From the NCBI GenBank assembly GCA_016795485.1, contig JAEUHM010000044.1, positions 248,001 through 312,000 of the forward strand: a stretch of DNA of 64,000 nucleotides. Direction: 5' to 3'. The notes under the pieces are model-generated. The model did not search any database and had not been told where the DNA came from. It saw only the letters and a list, made by a program, of their open reading frames with translations. Origin of the DNA: Verrucomicrobiaceae bacterium. GTDB taxonomy: Bacteria; Verrucomicrobiota; Verrucomicrobiia; Verrucomicrobiales; Verrucomicrobiaceae. The position numbers and the translations under genes were made by a program. Positions 40,897-50,554 of the stretch are shown here, one piece after another (the stretch's first letter is position 1; every line of letters begins with the position of its first letter).

Positions 40897-43800
40897 ATGA
40901 AGCCCATCGCCACCCTGCTGTTGATCGTCTGTTGCACTTCTCATGCGGCAGAGAGTTTGTTTGACGGCACGACACTCACTCATTGGTCAGGCAAACCAGA
41001 GCATTGGCGTGTCGAGGATGGTGCCATCACAGGTGAGATACCCTCAGGGCAAATGCTGAAGGGCAATGAATGGATTTTCTGGGATGGTGAGGTGCATGAC
41101 TTCGACTTCAAAACAGAGTTCCGCATCAGTGGCGGACCGTCAGCCAACTCTGGCATTCAGTTTCGTTGCCAGCAAAGCCCGCAGGGCCATGCCTCCGGCT
41201 ATCAGGCGGATCTCGACAATGGCACGGTCTGGCTGGGCCGCATTTACGATGAGCATGGTCGTGCGCTAATCACCGAACGTGGCACGCGTGTCTCCATCGC
41301 ACCCGATGGCAGGCGCTGGGTGGATGTCTTTGCCGAGGCGAAGAGTCTTGCCTCGGTCATCAAGCCTAATGAATGGAACACCTACCAGATCACCGCCACG
41401 GCTTCTCACGTAGAAGTGCGGGTCAATGGCACGCTCATGAGTGTGCTGGATGATCATGAAGCTCAGGCTGCCGAGTGGAGCGGCAAGATTGCCTTTCAGC
41501 TTCACTCAGGCCCCGGCCCCGCAAAAATCCAGTTCCGCAATATTCAGTTAGAGCATTTGGGTCGGACCGAAATACCAAAGCGAGAGAACATCCGGCGCGC
41601 CGCCCCATCAGTGGATGTTCCGGGCATTCCGCCGCCGCCCGAACTCAACCTCGGCTTCGAGCAAGGGACCTTGGAAGGCTGGAAAGCCGAGGGCAACGCC
41701 TGGGACAAGCAACCTATCGAGGGCGATACGGTTGCTACTCGCAAACGCGGCAACTCTCGCCATGAAGGTCGCTTTTGGTTGGGTGGTTACGAACGATTGG
41801 GAGACAACGGCACTGGCACGCTGACATCCAACTCGTTCGATGCAGCTCATCCCTGGGCCAGCTTTCTCGTCGGAGCCGGACGCAAGGCCAAAGTCGAGAT
41901 CGTCGACGAAGCAGAAGGCAAAGTGCTTGCCTCGGCATCCGGTGAAGATCGGGAAGACATGCGGCGGGTCGCTGTGGATCTGACGGCAGCGCAAGGGCGT
42001 AAAATCATCATCCGCATCACCGATGGCAGCACCCAGGGCTGGGGGCACATCAACTTTGATGACTTTGTGTTCCATGCGCAGAAACCAAAGTTCGCCACCA
42101 CGCTGACCATCAGCGGCGACCGCTCCAAGCGCGCCGATGAAAGCCCTGTGCTCTGGCATCTCACGCCAAACCCGGTGCAAGACAAACTCGTGGCTGGCAT
42201 GAAGCTCACCGCAGGGTTCCAGGCAGAACTCATCGCGGCCGAGCCAACGATCGCGCAGCCCATTGCCTTCTGCTTTGACGAGCGCGGACGCATTTGGGTG
42301 GCGGAGGCTTTTAGCTACCCCAATCGACAGCCCGAAGGCCAGGGCAAAGACCGAATCAGCATCCTCGAAGACGCTGATGGCGACGGGAAGTTCGAAACTC
42401 ACAAGGTCTTTTGTGAAGGACTCAATCTGGTGAGCGGGATCGAGGTTGGATTTGGTGGAGTGTGGGTAGGAGCGGCACCTCATTTGCTGTTCATCCCGAA
42501 AGATGAGAACGACAAGTCAGGTGAACCCAAAGTGCTCTTGGACGGCTTCGGCTACCAAGACACTCACGAGACTCTCAATAGTTTTCTCTGGGGTCCGGAC
42601 GGCTGGCTGTATGGCAACCAGGGCGTCTTCAACACTAGCTACATCGGCAAACCCGGCACTCCGCAAAACGAGCGCATCACGATGCGAGCCGGCGTGTGGC
42701 GCTATCATCCGGTGCGGCATGTATTTGAAGTGTTCTGCCACGGCGGCAGCAACCAATGGGGTCTTGATTACAACAGCAACGGGCATCTCTTCATGACACA
42801 CTGCCGCAGTTACTTCGGCAAAGGCGGCACGACGAATGCGATCCGCAACGGGCACTTCTGGAACCAGGCCAATGCCAAGTATGCGCCTTTCATCTCCGCC
42901 ACGGCACCTGCGTTTGCTCCCGATCTGCAAAACTATCTGCCAGCATCGGCCAAATACGACAGCGGTGAAGGAGGAGCGGGCAAGCCAGGGACCACGGCAG
43001 TCTATGGCGGACATTCCCACGTTGGCACCATGATTTACAACGGCAACAACTGGCCTGCGATTTACCGCGATCATTTGTTCACTCACAACCTGCACGGACA
43101 TCAGATGAACCACCAGCACATGGTGCGGGAAGGCTCCGGCTACGAGACACTGCACGCCGGATACGATCTGATGTTCAACGGCGCGGAGAACTATATCCCC
43201 GTGGACCTCCAAACGGGGCCGGATGGTGCGGTTTACGTGATCGACTGGTGCGATACTCAGCACTGCCATAATCCAGACGACGAAAAATGGGATCGCAGCA
43301 ACGGAAGAATCTACCGCATCTCCTGGAAAGAGACATACAAGTCGGTGAAAGTGGATTTGACTGCGACCTCGAGTCACAAGCTAGCAAACCTAGCTGATAG
43401 TCCGTGTGATTGGAGCGCTCGAACCGCTCGAAGAATCATACACGAACGCAAGGCTTCAATAGTGCTCGACACCAGAAGCAATCTCGACCTGACCACCGGC
43501 AAAAACGTCACTTTAGGGATGCTCTGGACGCTAAACGCTTCGGGAGACCTTGACGCCGATTTGCTAACTGCCGCAACAGGATCAAATAGCGACATCATCC
43601 GCGCCTGGGCCATCCAACTCGCCACAGAAGAGCCCAACAAACCCAAGCTGACAAAAGATACCCTCCTCCGGCTGGCTCAGTCCGATCCAGCGCCTGTCGT
43701 TCGTCTAGCGGTGGCCTCAGCGATGCCTGCATTGCCAGAGGATTGGGTTTTCGAGATTGGCAGTGCGCTTGCCATGCATGCAGAAGACAAAGACGATCGC

Positions 43801-44997
43801 TTCTTGCCCAAGATGATCTGGTTTGGTCTGGCACGAGCCATCGCAAACGAGTGGAAGCGTGGACTCGAACTGGCTCAGAAGACTCCGATGCCGTCCCTGG
43901 CCGATTCCATCTGCTGGTACGCTGCTACCACACCGACAGGGCGTGATGCCTTGATGCCATTCATCAAGGCGGAACGTGATCTGCAGATCCTCGCATTCGG
44001 CATCAAGGATGAAGCCAGCGTTACCATGCCAACCGGATGGAGCACCATCGGCGCTCCTGATTCACCCACCAAGCGACAGCTCTCGGCCATCTTCGGTGAT
44101 CAGCAGCAACGTGCAGCGATGCGCATCATCCTCACGAACAGCACAATGCCTGCGACCGAACGTCGTGCTGCATTTGATCTGCTCAGACGCGTAGGCGATC
44201 CCGAGTCCACGGCCATCTTCGTTAAACTCCTCGACGATCCTGCGTTTGCGACTGACGTCATTCCCCTGCTCTCCCGTTCCAGTGAACCCGCGACTGCCAA
44301 TGCATTGATCGAAAGGCTACATGGTCTGGATCAGGCCAGTAGAATCGCAGCGCTCGCGACCCTCACCAGTCGGGCAGAGCTAGCGCTGCCGTTGCTCCAC
44401 GCCATCGAGCAGGGCAAGCTCAACAAACAAGACCTGACCGCACTCCAGATCCGCCAGTTGCGCAACCTGAACCATGCCGAAATCAACAAGCTCCTGGACG
44501 CCGCCTGGGGCAAGGTGAACGAGTCCTCATCTGCTGCCAAGGCCATCATGGCGAAACTGAAGCAGGCCTACGAATCCGCCCCGCTCTGGGCATTCAATGC
44601 AAAGTCTGGCGAGGAAACGTTCAAGCAACTCTGCTCCGCCTGCCATGCCATCAACGGCGTGGGAGGCAAGCTCGGTCCCGACCTTGCGGGTTCTTGGCGC
44701 AATGGTTTGGACTACTTCTTGGAGAACATCGTCGACCCTAACGCTGTGGTGGGCGACAACTTCCAGCTTCATATCCTGACCAAGAAAGACGGCACCGTGG
44801 TCTCGGGAGTGATTGAGCAAGAATCCGAAACATCTATCACCGCCAGAACCATCACCGAGCAACTCGTCATCTCCAAAGCCGATCTCAAAAGCCGCCAGAA
44901 ACTGGCTGCATCACTCATGCCTCCTGGTCTTTTGGAGACTTTGCCAGAGCGCAAAGCCTTGGAGTTGCTGAAGTTCCTTCTTTTGCAGCGCCAATAG
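40897..44997 (+). CDS. Multi-domain secreted protein: DUF1080, PVC-type dehydrogenase propeller, HEAT repeats, c-type heme domain
   Basis: 1366 residues from the ATG at 40897 (MKPIATLLLIVCCTSHAAES, signal peptide). Domains in order: DUF1080 (SLFDGTTLTHWSGKPEHW to FRNIQLEHLG, about residues 20-215); a second jelly-roll (LGFEQGTLEGWKAEGNAW, about 250-400). Next is the membrane-bound-dehydrogenase beta-propeller (GFQAELIAAEPTIAQPIAFC, then VWRYHPVRHVFEVFCHGGSN and VIDWCDTQHCHNPD, about 430-810). HEAT-like helices follow (about 830-1210), then the heme-binding domain with CSACH near 1246 and GGKLGPDLAGSWRNGLDYFL. One covalently bound heme c is predicted. Likely periplasmic, coupling sugar binding or oxidation to electron transfer. 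Transcribed divergently from the cyclase and convergent with the serine hydrolase (11 nt apart). Confidence 0.92.
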   Translation: MKPIATLLLIVCCTSHAAESLFDGTTLTHWSGKPEHWRVEDGAITGEIPSGQMLKGNEWIFWDGEVHDFDFKTEFRISGGPSANSGIQFRCQQSPQGHASGYQADLDNGTVWLGRIYDEHGRALITERGTRVSIAPDGRRWVDVFAEAKSLASVIKPNEWNTYQITATASHVEVRVNGTLMSVLDDHEAQAAEWSGKIAFQLHSGPGPAKIQFRNIQLEHLGRTEIPKRENIRRAAPSVDVPGIPPPPELNLGFEQGTLEGWKAEGNAWDKQPIEGDTVATRKRGNSRHEGRFWLGGYERLGDNGTGTLTSNSFDAAHPWASFLVGAGRKAKVEIVDEAEGKVLASASGEDREDMRRVAVDLTAAQGRKIIIRITDGSTQGWGHINFDDFVFHAQKPKFATTLTISGDRSKRADESPVLWHLTPNPVQDKLVAGMKLTAGFQAELIAAEPTIAQPIAFCFDERGRIWVAEAFSYPNRQPEGQGKDRISILEDADGDGKFETHKVFCEGLNLVSGIEVGFGGVWVGAAPHLLFIPKDENDKSGEPKVLLDGFGYQDTHETLNSFLWGPDGWLYGNQGVFNTSYIGKPGTPQNERITMRAGVWRYHPVRHVFEVFCHGGSNQWGLDYNSNGHLFMTHCRSYFGKGGTTNAIRNGHFWNQANAKYAPFISATAPAFAPDLQNYLPASAKYDSGEGGAGKPGTTAVYGGHSHVGTMIYNGNNWPAIYRDHLFTHNLHGHQMNHQHMVREGSGYETLHAGYDLMFNGAENYIPVDLQTGPDGAVYVIDWCDTQHCHNPDDEKWDRSNGRIYRISWKETYKSVKVDLTATSSHKLANLADSPCDWSARTARRIIHERKASIVLDTRSNLDLTTGKNVTLGMLWTLNASGDLDADLLTAATGSNSDIIRAWAIQLATEEPNKPKLTKDTLLRLAQSDPAPVVRLAVASAMPALPEDWVFEIGSALAMHAEDKDDRFLPKMIWFGLARAIANEWKRGLELAQKTPMPSLADSICWYAATTPTGRDALMPFIKAERDLQILAFGIKDEASVTMPTGWSTIGAPDSPTKRQLSAIFGDQQQRAAMRIILTNSTMPATERRAAFDLLRRVGDPESTAIFVKLLDDPAFATDVIPLLSRSSEPATANALIERLHGLDQASRIAALATLTSRAELALPLLHAIEQGKLNKQDLTALQIRQLRNLNHAEINKLLDAAWGKVNESSSAAKAIMAKLKQAYESAPLWAFNAKSGEETFKQLCSACHAINGVGGKLGPDLAGSWRNGLDYFLENIVDPNAVVGDNFQLHILTKKDGTVVSGVIEQESETSITARTITEQLVISKADLKSRQKLAASLMPPGLLETLPERKALELLKFLLLQRQ

Positions 44998-45008
44998 TGC
45001 CCTGAAGA

Positions 45009-46097
45009 TCACTTTGTTGAAATCAGATCCGACACTGCCTTCAGAATCAGCTCTCCCGAAACATTCTTTGGAAGACTTGTGAGTAACACAAAGCTTGTCT
45101 CCGTCTCCGGGTCTGCCCAAGCGAGAGTCCCTGTAGAGCCACTGTGGCCGAATGCTTTGTCAGAACAACCGTGACCAAGTGCATTGCCAAGCATCCAACC
45201 GATGCCTCGGTGTGCTCCAAGTCCTTTGGTGTGATTCTGGAGCATTCTCTGCACACTTTCGTCAGACAAAATGGGGTTCTTTTGCGCCATAAGTGCCTGC
45301 AAAAGACGGTGCAGATCACCCGTGCAACTATGAGCTCCGCCCCAAGGGGCAGCCAACTTGCGCCAATAGTCACTATTCCAATCCCAGTCCTTTGCAGTCG
45401 GATCACCTGCCCCTGCCTCAGGTGCCGCATGCTCGGTCTGCATCGGCACCATGTCCAATTTTGCGAATCTACCCAAGCCGAGCACCGTGCGACTGAGTCC
45501 TAGTGGTGCGAAGACTTCTTTGTCCAAAAAAACAGGTAGCGCCATGCCACTCACTTTCTCTGCGATGCGAGCGGCGAGCAGAATGCCCATACTTTGGTAG
45601 TGATAGCTGGTTCCAGGCTCAAACAACAATGGCACACATGCCGCACCCTCAACAAAGGCTTGAAGAGGAGAATGTTTTGCCCGCAACTCGTTGTTGTTTG
45701 GCAACTGATCTGGCAATCCACTCGTGTGCACGAGTAAATGCTCAATTTTGATCTTCCTATGTTCGCCGTGATCAAGCTCCGGAAGATATTCAAGCGCGTA
45801 GTCTTCAAAACTGAGCGCTCGGCGCTCAGCCAAGACCACCAAACCCAAAGCGGTGAGCGGTTTGGTGATCGACCCGAGCAAAAACATTGCGTCCGACTTT
45901 ATGCCATCTCCAAAAGCAGACACTTCACGAACATCACCACACCTCACCTCAAGAACTGCGGCTTTGAGTGTGCCGCTGTCCACCTGCTTTTGGATGATCT
46001 GTGTGGCCGTTCTCAAGCGGGAAGAAAGATCTGTTGCTCGCACAGGCAATCCGCCAGCGAGAGCGACTACTGATGCCATGACGTCTCTCCTTCTCAT
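45009..46097 (-). CDS. Secreted serine hydrolase, beta-lactamase/class C penicillin-binding family
   Basis: 362 residues. MRRRDVMASVVALAGGLPVRA is a Tat-like signal. The active-site SxxK is SITK in MFLLGSITKPLTALGLVV. The family segment IEHLLVHTSGLPDQLPN is present, and the second motif appears as YQS in SYHYQSMGILLAARI. The third motif is near AFGHSGSTGTLAWADP (HSG). The family includes D-aminopeptidases, esterases and class C beta-lactamases; substrate cannot be told. It lies 11 nt after a GH25-like lipoprotein gene, so a shared cell-wall role is plausible. Confidence 0.88.
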   Translation of the reverse strand: MRRRDVMASVVALAGGLPVRATDLSSRLRTATQIIQKQVDSGTLKAAVLEVRCGDVREVSAFGDGIKSDAMFLLGSITKPLTALGLVVLAERRALSFEDYALEYLPELDHGEHRKIKIEHLLVHTSGLPDQLPNNNELRAKHSPLQAFVEGAACVPLLFEPGTSYHYQSMGILLAARIAEKVSGMALPVFLDKEVFAPLGLSRTVLGLGRFAKLDMVPMQTEHAAPEAGAGDPTAKDWDWNSDYWRKLAAPWGGAHSCTGDLHRLLQALMAQKNPILSDESVQRMLQNHTKGLGAHRGIGWMLGNALGHGCSDKAFGHSGSTGTLAWADPETETSFVLLTSLPKNVSGELILKAVSDLISTK

Positions 46098-46108
46098 TAA
46101 TTGTCCCG

Positions 46109-46990
46109 TTAACGAAGCCGTAAACCATGCTGTTGCCAGAACGCAAACAGACCAGAATGGCTGCCATTAAACACACTGCGCTCTACAGGACGATCCAGGT
46201 TACCAAAATACGTTGGGAAACGATACCGTCCGTGGTTGTAGACTTTTGGACGTGACCTTCCACCCTGCCACTCAACCCCTCCATACTGCCACATGGTCCA
46301 ATTAGACCAGACGCGGTATTGCCCCACAAGTCCACGCGGGACTCCGGGAGGAGGAAAGATTGAACCGCCTCCACTATCATGGGCATAGAGGGCCAGCCAG
46401 TAAGGCATCTCCCGCAATCTTGCTTTGGTTCCAGCATCTGCGCCACTCATGGCTAACTTCAGTGCCGTGCTGTTCTCCAAATATGCCACAGGGACAACCC
46501 CTGTTCGTTGCTTGACTCGATCCGAGAATCGCAGAATCGCTGACAACGACAGATCGCCATCAAAGTCACCGCAGAGCAAGATGGCCGGTGCATTCCATGC
46601 TCTGCTGCGCGCCAATGCCGCAACGCGATTCACAAACTGATCCGCTTGCTTCACAGCATCCACGTGACGCTGGACGCGATAGTAAACTCCAGGAAGCAAT
46701 CCCGCACGATCCGCAGCCGCCAGAAACGCAGCGCACTTTTCATCGAGGTTGCCACCTTTTCCTGCCCTGGCAATGAGAGCACTGGCACCATTGGCTCGCA
46801 GGGCGCTCACATCGTGCTCAGAGTAGCTCGCGCCGCTTCTCTGTCGCTCTTTAGGGTCATAAGCTGAAACATTGATAATCTGAGGACTCCCAGAGGCACC
46901 TACAGAAGGCGGCAAGGGAACGGCTTGCGGTGCGGGAGCAACACATCCGGTGATGATCGACAACAGAAGTGAGAGCAAAACAAATCTCAT
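46109..46990 (-). CDS. GH25-lysozyme-like lipoprotein
   Basis: 293 residues from the ATG at 46990: MRFVLLSLLLSIITGCVAPA is a lipoprotein signal with lipobox ITGC. A GTG farther upstream would add 39 residues that destroy the signal. The mature domain is a TIM-barrel of the GH25 or DUF1906-type: INVSAYDPKE, VSALRANGASALIARAGKG, AADRAGLLPGVYYRVQRHVD, APAILLCGDFDGDLS and MPYWLALYAHDSGG with WTMWQYGGVEWQGG. The catalytic acid of GH25 (D-x-E) appears as CGDFDGD, so catalysis is uncertain. Probably anchored in the outer membrane. Confidence 0.72.
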   Translation of the reverse strand: MRFVLLSLLLSIITGCVAPAPQAVPLPPSVGASGSPQIINVSAYDPKERQRSGASYSEHDVSALRANGASALIARAGKGGNLDEKCAAFLAAADRAGLLPGVYYRVQRHVDAVKQADQFVNRVAALARSRAWNAPAILLCGDFDGDLSLSAILRFSDRVKQRTGVVPVAYLENSTALKLAMSGADAGTKARLREMPYWLALYAHDSGGGSIFPPPGVPRGLVGQYRVWSNWTMWQYGGVEWQGGRSRPKVYNHGRYRFPTYFGNLDRPVERSVFNGSHSGLFAFWQQHGLRLR

Positions 46991-47018
46991 GTTGCCGCAT
47001 CCATAGACCAGACGCGGC

Positions 47019-47696
47019 TCATTGCAAAGCAAGTGCATCATGCCATTGAAGCGGCGGAGGTAAATTGAACGAAGCATATTCAATGTGAACGACACGCCGA
47101 TGATCACGACTCAACGAGCGACCTGAAGCGTGGAGCAGCAGCGGACGCATTACCATCACATCGCCGGCCTTAACTTTGCAAACTAAGGGTTGACCGCATT
47201 CGCTCGACCGACGGATCTGGTCCGCACTGAGCCTGCCAAAAGCGTGCGACCCAGGCAACACACGCAGAGCACCATTGCTGATGTCTGCGTCATCCAAGTG
47301 CAGTCGTGCCGTGACCATTTGTTCAAGAAAGCTGATTGGCGGTTGAACATGAGGTATCTGGTCCTTAACGCTCCACGGACCAAAACCAGCCACTTCATGG
47401 CGTTCACAAACGGCAATCGTCAGATCCTGATGCCAAGGAACCAGCCAGTTTACATCCGGGTGCTTATCAAAGAATATCCCACGTACGGGCATTGGCTTGT
47501 CAGCCAGAAGAGGTGCAACTATGTCCGATAAACAGCCCCGAGCTATGTTGGCTATCTCCTGAACCTTTAGTAGATCACGAGTACCGGCACCTTTTGCCTC
47601 GCCCAATATACGGTTAAGCCGTTCACAGTCGCTTTGGGACAGCGCCCCTTCAACGATGGCAAATCCACTCGATGCAACTTCATCACTTAGGCTCAT
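47019..47696 (-). CDS. Phytanoyl-CoA dioxygenase (PhyH) family protein
   Basis: 225 residues from MSLSDEVASSGFAIVEGAL (an ATG 21 nt upstream is also possible). Fe(II)/2-oxoglutarate oxygenase fold: the metal triad is the H-x-D of VPWHQDLTIAV and the distal His of RPLLLHASGRS, with the Arg in that segment probably binding 2-oxoglutarate. GALRVLPGSHAFGRLS is the family motif. It is cytosolic, and lies 28 nt before the GH25-like gene in the same direction. Substrate unknown. Confidence 0.9.
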   Translation of the reverse strand: MSLSDEVASSGFAIVEGALSQSDCERLNRILGEAKGAGTRDLLKVQEIANIARGCLSDIVAPLLADKPMPVRGIFFDKHPDVNWLVPWHQDLTIAVCERHEVAGFGPWSVKDQIPHVQPPISFLEQMVTARLHLDDADISNGALRVLPGSHAFGRLSADQIRRSSECGQPLVCKVKAGDVMVMRPLLLHASGRSLSRDHRRVVHIEYASFNLPPPLQWHDALALQ

Positions 47697-47781
47697 GATC
47701 AAATCTCCGGTGCGCATTCTGTGTCCTATTGCGAGCCGGACTCTTTGATTTGCTGACTTTCAAGCACCGGGAAAGAAATGA

Positions 47782-49116
47782 TTACTCGCTCTTCTTTCTC
47801 TTCCCTTTGCCCTTTGACTTCCTTTTGTCTGACTTCCGGTCAGCATCACCATTCCACCTCAAGTCTTCCCACCTTGGTGGCTGCATTGAATCGTTCCACT
47901 TATCAAACAGCGCCACAAGTTCGGCTTTCTTGTTAGGATTCTCGTTGGCTCGATCATTTTGCTCACCAGGATCTGTGGAGAGGTCGATGAGCATCGGTTC
48001 CATGTCCTTTGAGGCTTTAACTAGCTTCCAATCGCCTTGTCTCACAGCATGCTGCACCCCAAATCGGAAGTAAAGTTCACGCGGAGGCAACTCCTTTGCT
48101 GCTCCTTCAAGCAATGGGAGCAGGTTTACACCATCCAGCTCGACTCCACCAGCATCTGCATTGGCTGCTGCCAAAGCTGTAGGCAGAACATCGAGTTGAA
48201 TAACCGGATCATTCACCACTCGCCCGCCAGGAACATGGCCCTTCCACTGGACCATCCAAGTCACGCGGATGCCACCCTCCCAAACGAACCATTTCGAACC
48301 TCTTAGTCCAAGTTGTTCGGCCTCTTTCGATGCACCGCCATTGTCACTGATGCAGAAGATGAGCGTCTCCTCCTCAAGATTGAGCTCACGGATCTTGCTC
48401 ATCACCGTACCAATCGCTTCATCTGCCTCGCCCACGAGAGCAGCGTACGCTTGCTGGCGTTTATCGAGGTGCTTAAACCTGTCCATCCAGCTTTGTGACG
48501 CGACGATGGGCGAATGCACCGCGTTGAATGACAAGTAGAGGAAGAACGCCTTGTCTTTGTTAGCATCGATGAATCCGCAAGCCTCCTTTGCATAGACTGG
48601 AGAAGTCACAGGCGCTCCCTCCAGCTCCCCAAGTAAGTCAGTTCCACGATAAAATGAGGGACCTCTTCCCTCGCCGAGATTTCCAACAGTTCCCATGGCA
48701 AAATCGAAGCCTCTCGCCATTGGCATGAACTCCGGCGAGGTGTCCCCAAGGTGCCACTTACCCACGATGCCGGTTGTGTAGCCAGCAGGCTTCAAATGCT
48801 GAGCCATCGTCTTCTCGCTCAAGAGCAACTCCCGCCCCTCACGTGTTGGATTAGCGTCGTGGCCTGTTCGTGCCTGATAGCGACCAGTCAAAAGTCCAAC
48901 CCTACCTGGGGAGCACACGCAGCCACTGGAGTAGCCGTCGGTAAACCTCACACCATTCTTCGCAATGGAATCCATGTTGGGCGTTGGCGCGAGCTTGCCG
49001 CCGTAAGCACCAGGTTGCGCCCAACCCATGTCATCAAGATAGAAAATCACGATGTTGGGCTTGTCCGCAGCAACGGCGGCCGAGGCAAAGGCAAAGAAGT
49101 AGGCAAGAATGCGCAT
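47782..49116 (-). CDS. Secreted sulfatase A (formylglycine type) with basic C-terminal tail
   Basis: 444 residues from the ATG at 49116 (MRILAYFFAFASAAVAADKP, signal peptide); 10 more residues if the ATG at 49146 is used. Formylglycine precursor Cys68 is in CVCSPGRVGLLTGR (CxPxR). Metal-binding residues are in IVIFYLDDMGWAQPG and CISDNGGASKEAE; TTGIVGKWHLGD is conserved. Arylsulfatase-family enzyme hydrolysing sulfate esters on extracellular polysaccharides. The last 22 residues (RKSDKRKSKGKGKRKKSE) are very Lys-rich. A formylglycine-generating enzyme is not in the window. Confidence 0.93.
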   Translation of the reverse strand: MRILAYFFAFASAAVAADKPNIVIFYLDDMGWAQPGAYGGKLAPTPNMDSIAKNGVRFTDGYSSGCVCSPGRVGLLTGRYQARTGHDANPTREGRELLLSEKTMAQHLKPAGYTTGIVGKWHLGDTSPEFMPMARGFDFAMGTVGNLGEGRGPSFYRGTDLLGELEGAPVTSPVYAKEACGFIDANKDKAFFLYLSFNAVHSPIVASQSWMDRFKHLDKRQQAYAALVGEADEAIGTVMSKIRELNLEEETLIFCISDNGGASKEAEQLGLRGSKWFVWEGGIRVTWMVQWKGHVPGGRVVNDPVIQLDVLPTALAAANADAGGVELDGVNLLPLLEGAAKELPPRELYFRFGVQHAVRQGDWKLVKASKDMEPMLIDLSTDPGEQNDRANENPNKKAELVALFDKWNDSMQPPRWEDLRWNGDADRKSDKRKSKGKGKRKKSE

Positions 49117-49162
49117 GATCCGGCTGAAACGAAGTAGCATGCGCATTCTAACTCTAGTTTTG

Positions 49163-50554
49163 TCAGTGTATCTTCTTCATTCCTTTGCGTTTCACACGCC
49201 CTTGACGTGACTTGTCCCCTTCAGGACCCGCGTCAGTACTCCACAGTGGTTCAACCAAAGTCATTGCCCATGCGTTATAGGCGTTTTGCAATGCGACGAC
49301 CTTTGTCGGATTCTCCTCACTCAGATCGTGTCTTTCTGAAGGATCAATCGCAAGGTTGATCAGCCTCGCCTTCGATTTTGCAGAAGGCAGATCATGCCAC
49401 GCGTTGTGCGTAAGCAGTTTCCAATCCCCCATGCGGATCGCCCAGATCCCCCGAGCCGTCATCCGCCAATACATGGCCTCGTGGGGTCGGCCTTTGTCCT
49501 CTTCTCTTAGATATGGAATCAGATTCACACCATCAAGATTCGATGGCAAAGTTGCATTTGCCGCAGCCAGTGCGGTGGAGGCGATGTCCAAGCTGCTGAC
49601 TGGATTTTCATAAACCTTGCCTGCGGGGAGGCCCGCCTTCCACTGCACGAGATAGGGTACGCGTATGCCACCTTCAAGCATATGGCCTTTCTCTCCACTT
49701 AGCGGCGTATTCAGCGACCCGTTCCGATCCAGAGGACCACCGTTGTCGCTGAGGTAAAAAATCAGCGTGTTCTCTTCGGCACCTTGCGCCTTCAGTTCTG
49801 CTAAAATCGAACCCACCGCATCATCGACTGCACTCACCATCGCTGCATAGGTGCGGCGTGTTGCATCGGCGATGTGTGCAAACCGCTCCAGATACTTATT
49901 CGTAGCCTGCGAGGGTGTGTGCGGCGCATTGAACGCAACGTAGAGGAACCAGGGCTTCGTGTTGTCCCGTCGGATGAACTCGCAGGCCGCGCGGCCATTG
50001 ATGTCCGTCAAATAGTCGTTCGCGAACTCGAACGGCTTCCCGTCCCAGCCCTCAAGCGCATATGTGGAACCCTTGCCGCCGTCCTTTGAAGTGAAATAGT
50101 CGTGCGAGCCACCGATATGCCCAAAGTAGTCATCAAAACCACGCTGCTTCGGATGAAACTTGGCCACATCACCGAGATGCCATTTTCCAACGCAACCTGT
50201 GCGATACCCCACAGCCCTTAGATGATCGGCTAACGTTTTCTCCGTCACTGGCAGGCCACGTAACCCTGTGTCATCGCGTCCCTCCCAGTTAATCTCGTGC
50301 CCAAAACGTGATTGTGACCTTCCCGTTAGAAGACCCGCCCGACTTGGAGAGCACATGCACGACGACACATAGCCCTGCGTGCATCTCACCCCGTTCCTTG
50401 CCAGCGAGTCGATATGTGGCGTTGGAATATCCTTGGAGCCCTGGCAGCCCAAATCAGCACTCCCTTGATCGTCAGACAACAAGACGAGCACGTTTGGAAC
50501 AGCCGCAAAACAAGGACAACAAAGGAAGAAGACGGTAAAAGCAGCAAAGCGCAT
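49163..50554 (-). CDS. Secreted sulfatase B (formylglycine type) with basic C-terminal tail
   Basis: 463 residues with signal peptide MRFAAFTVFFLCCPCFAAVP. Cys68 in CMCSPSRAGLLTGR is the CxPxR nucleophile precursor. Other motifs: LVLLSDDQGSADLGCQ, RTGCVGKWHLGDVAKFHPK, and FYLSDNGGPLDRNG. Ends in a basic tail (KSRQGRVKRKGMKKIH). It lies 46 nt upstream of sulfatase A in the same direction and probably shares its transcript. Substrate class cannot be read without family-level comparison. Confidence 0.93.
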   Translation of the reverse strand: MRFAAFTVFFLCCPCFAAVPNVLVLLSDDQGSADLGCQGSKDIPTPHIDSLARNGVRCTQGYVSSCMCSPSRAGLLTGRSQSRFGHEINWEGRDDTGLRGLPVTEKTLADHLRAVGYRTGCVGKWHLGDVAKFHPKQRGFDDYFGHIGGSHDYFTSKDGGKGSTYALEGWDGKPFEFANDYLTDINGRAACEFIRRDNTKPWFLYVAFNAPHTPSQATNKYLERFAHIADATRRTYAAMVSAVDDAVGSILAELKAQGAEENTLIFYLSDNGGPLDRNGSLNTPLSGEKGHMLEGGIRVPYLVQWKAGLPAGKVYENPVSSLDIASTALAAANATLPSNLDGVNLIPYLREEDKGRPHEAMYWRMTARGIWAIRMGDWKLLTHNAWHDLPSAKSKARLINLAIDPSERHDLSEENPTKVVALQNAYNAWAMTLVEPLWSTDAGPEGDKSRQGRVKRKGMKKIH

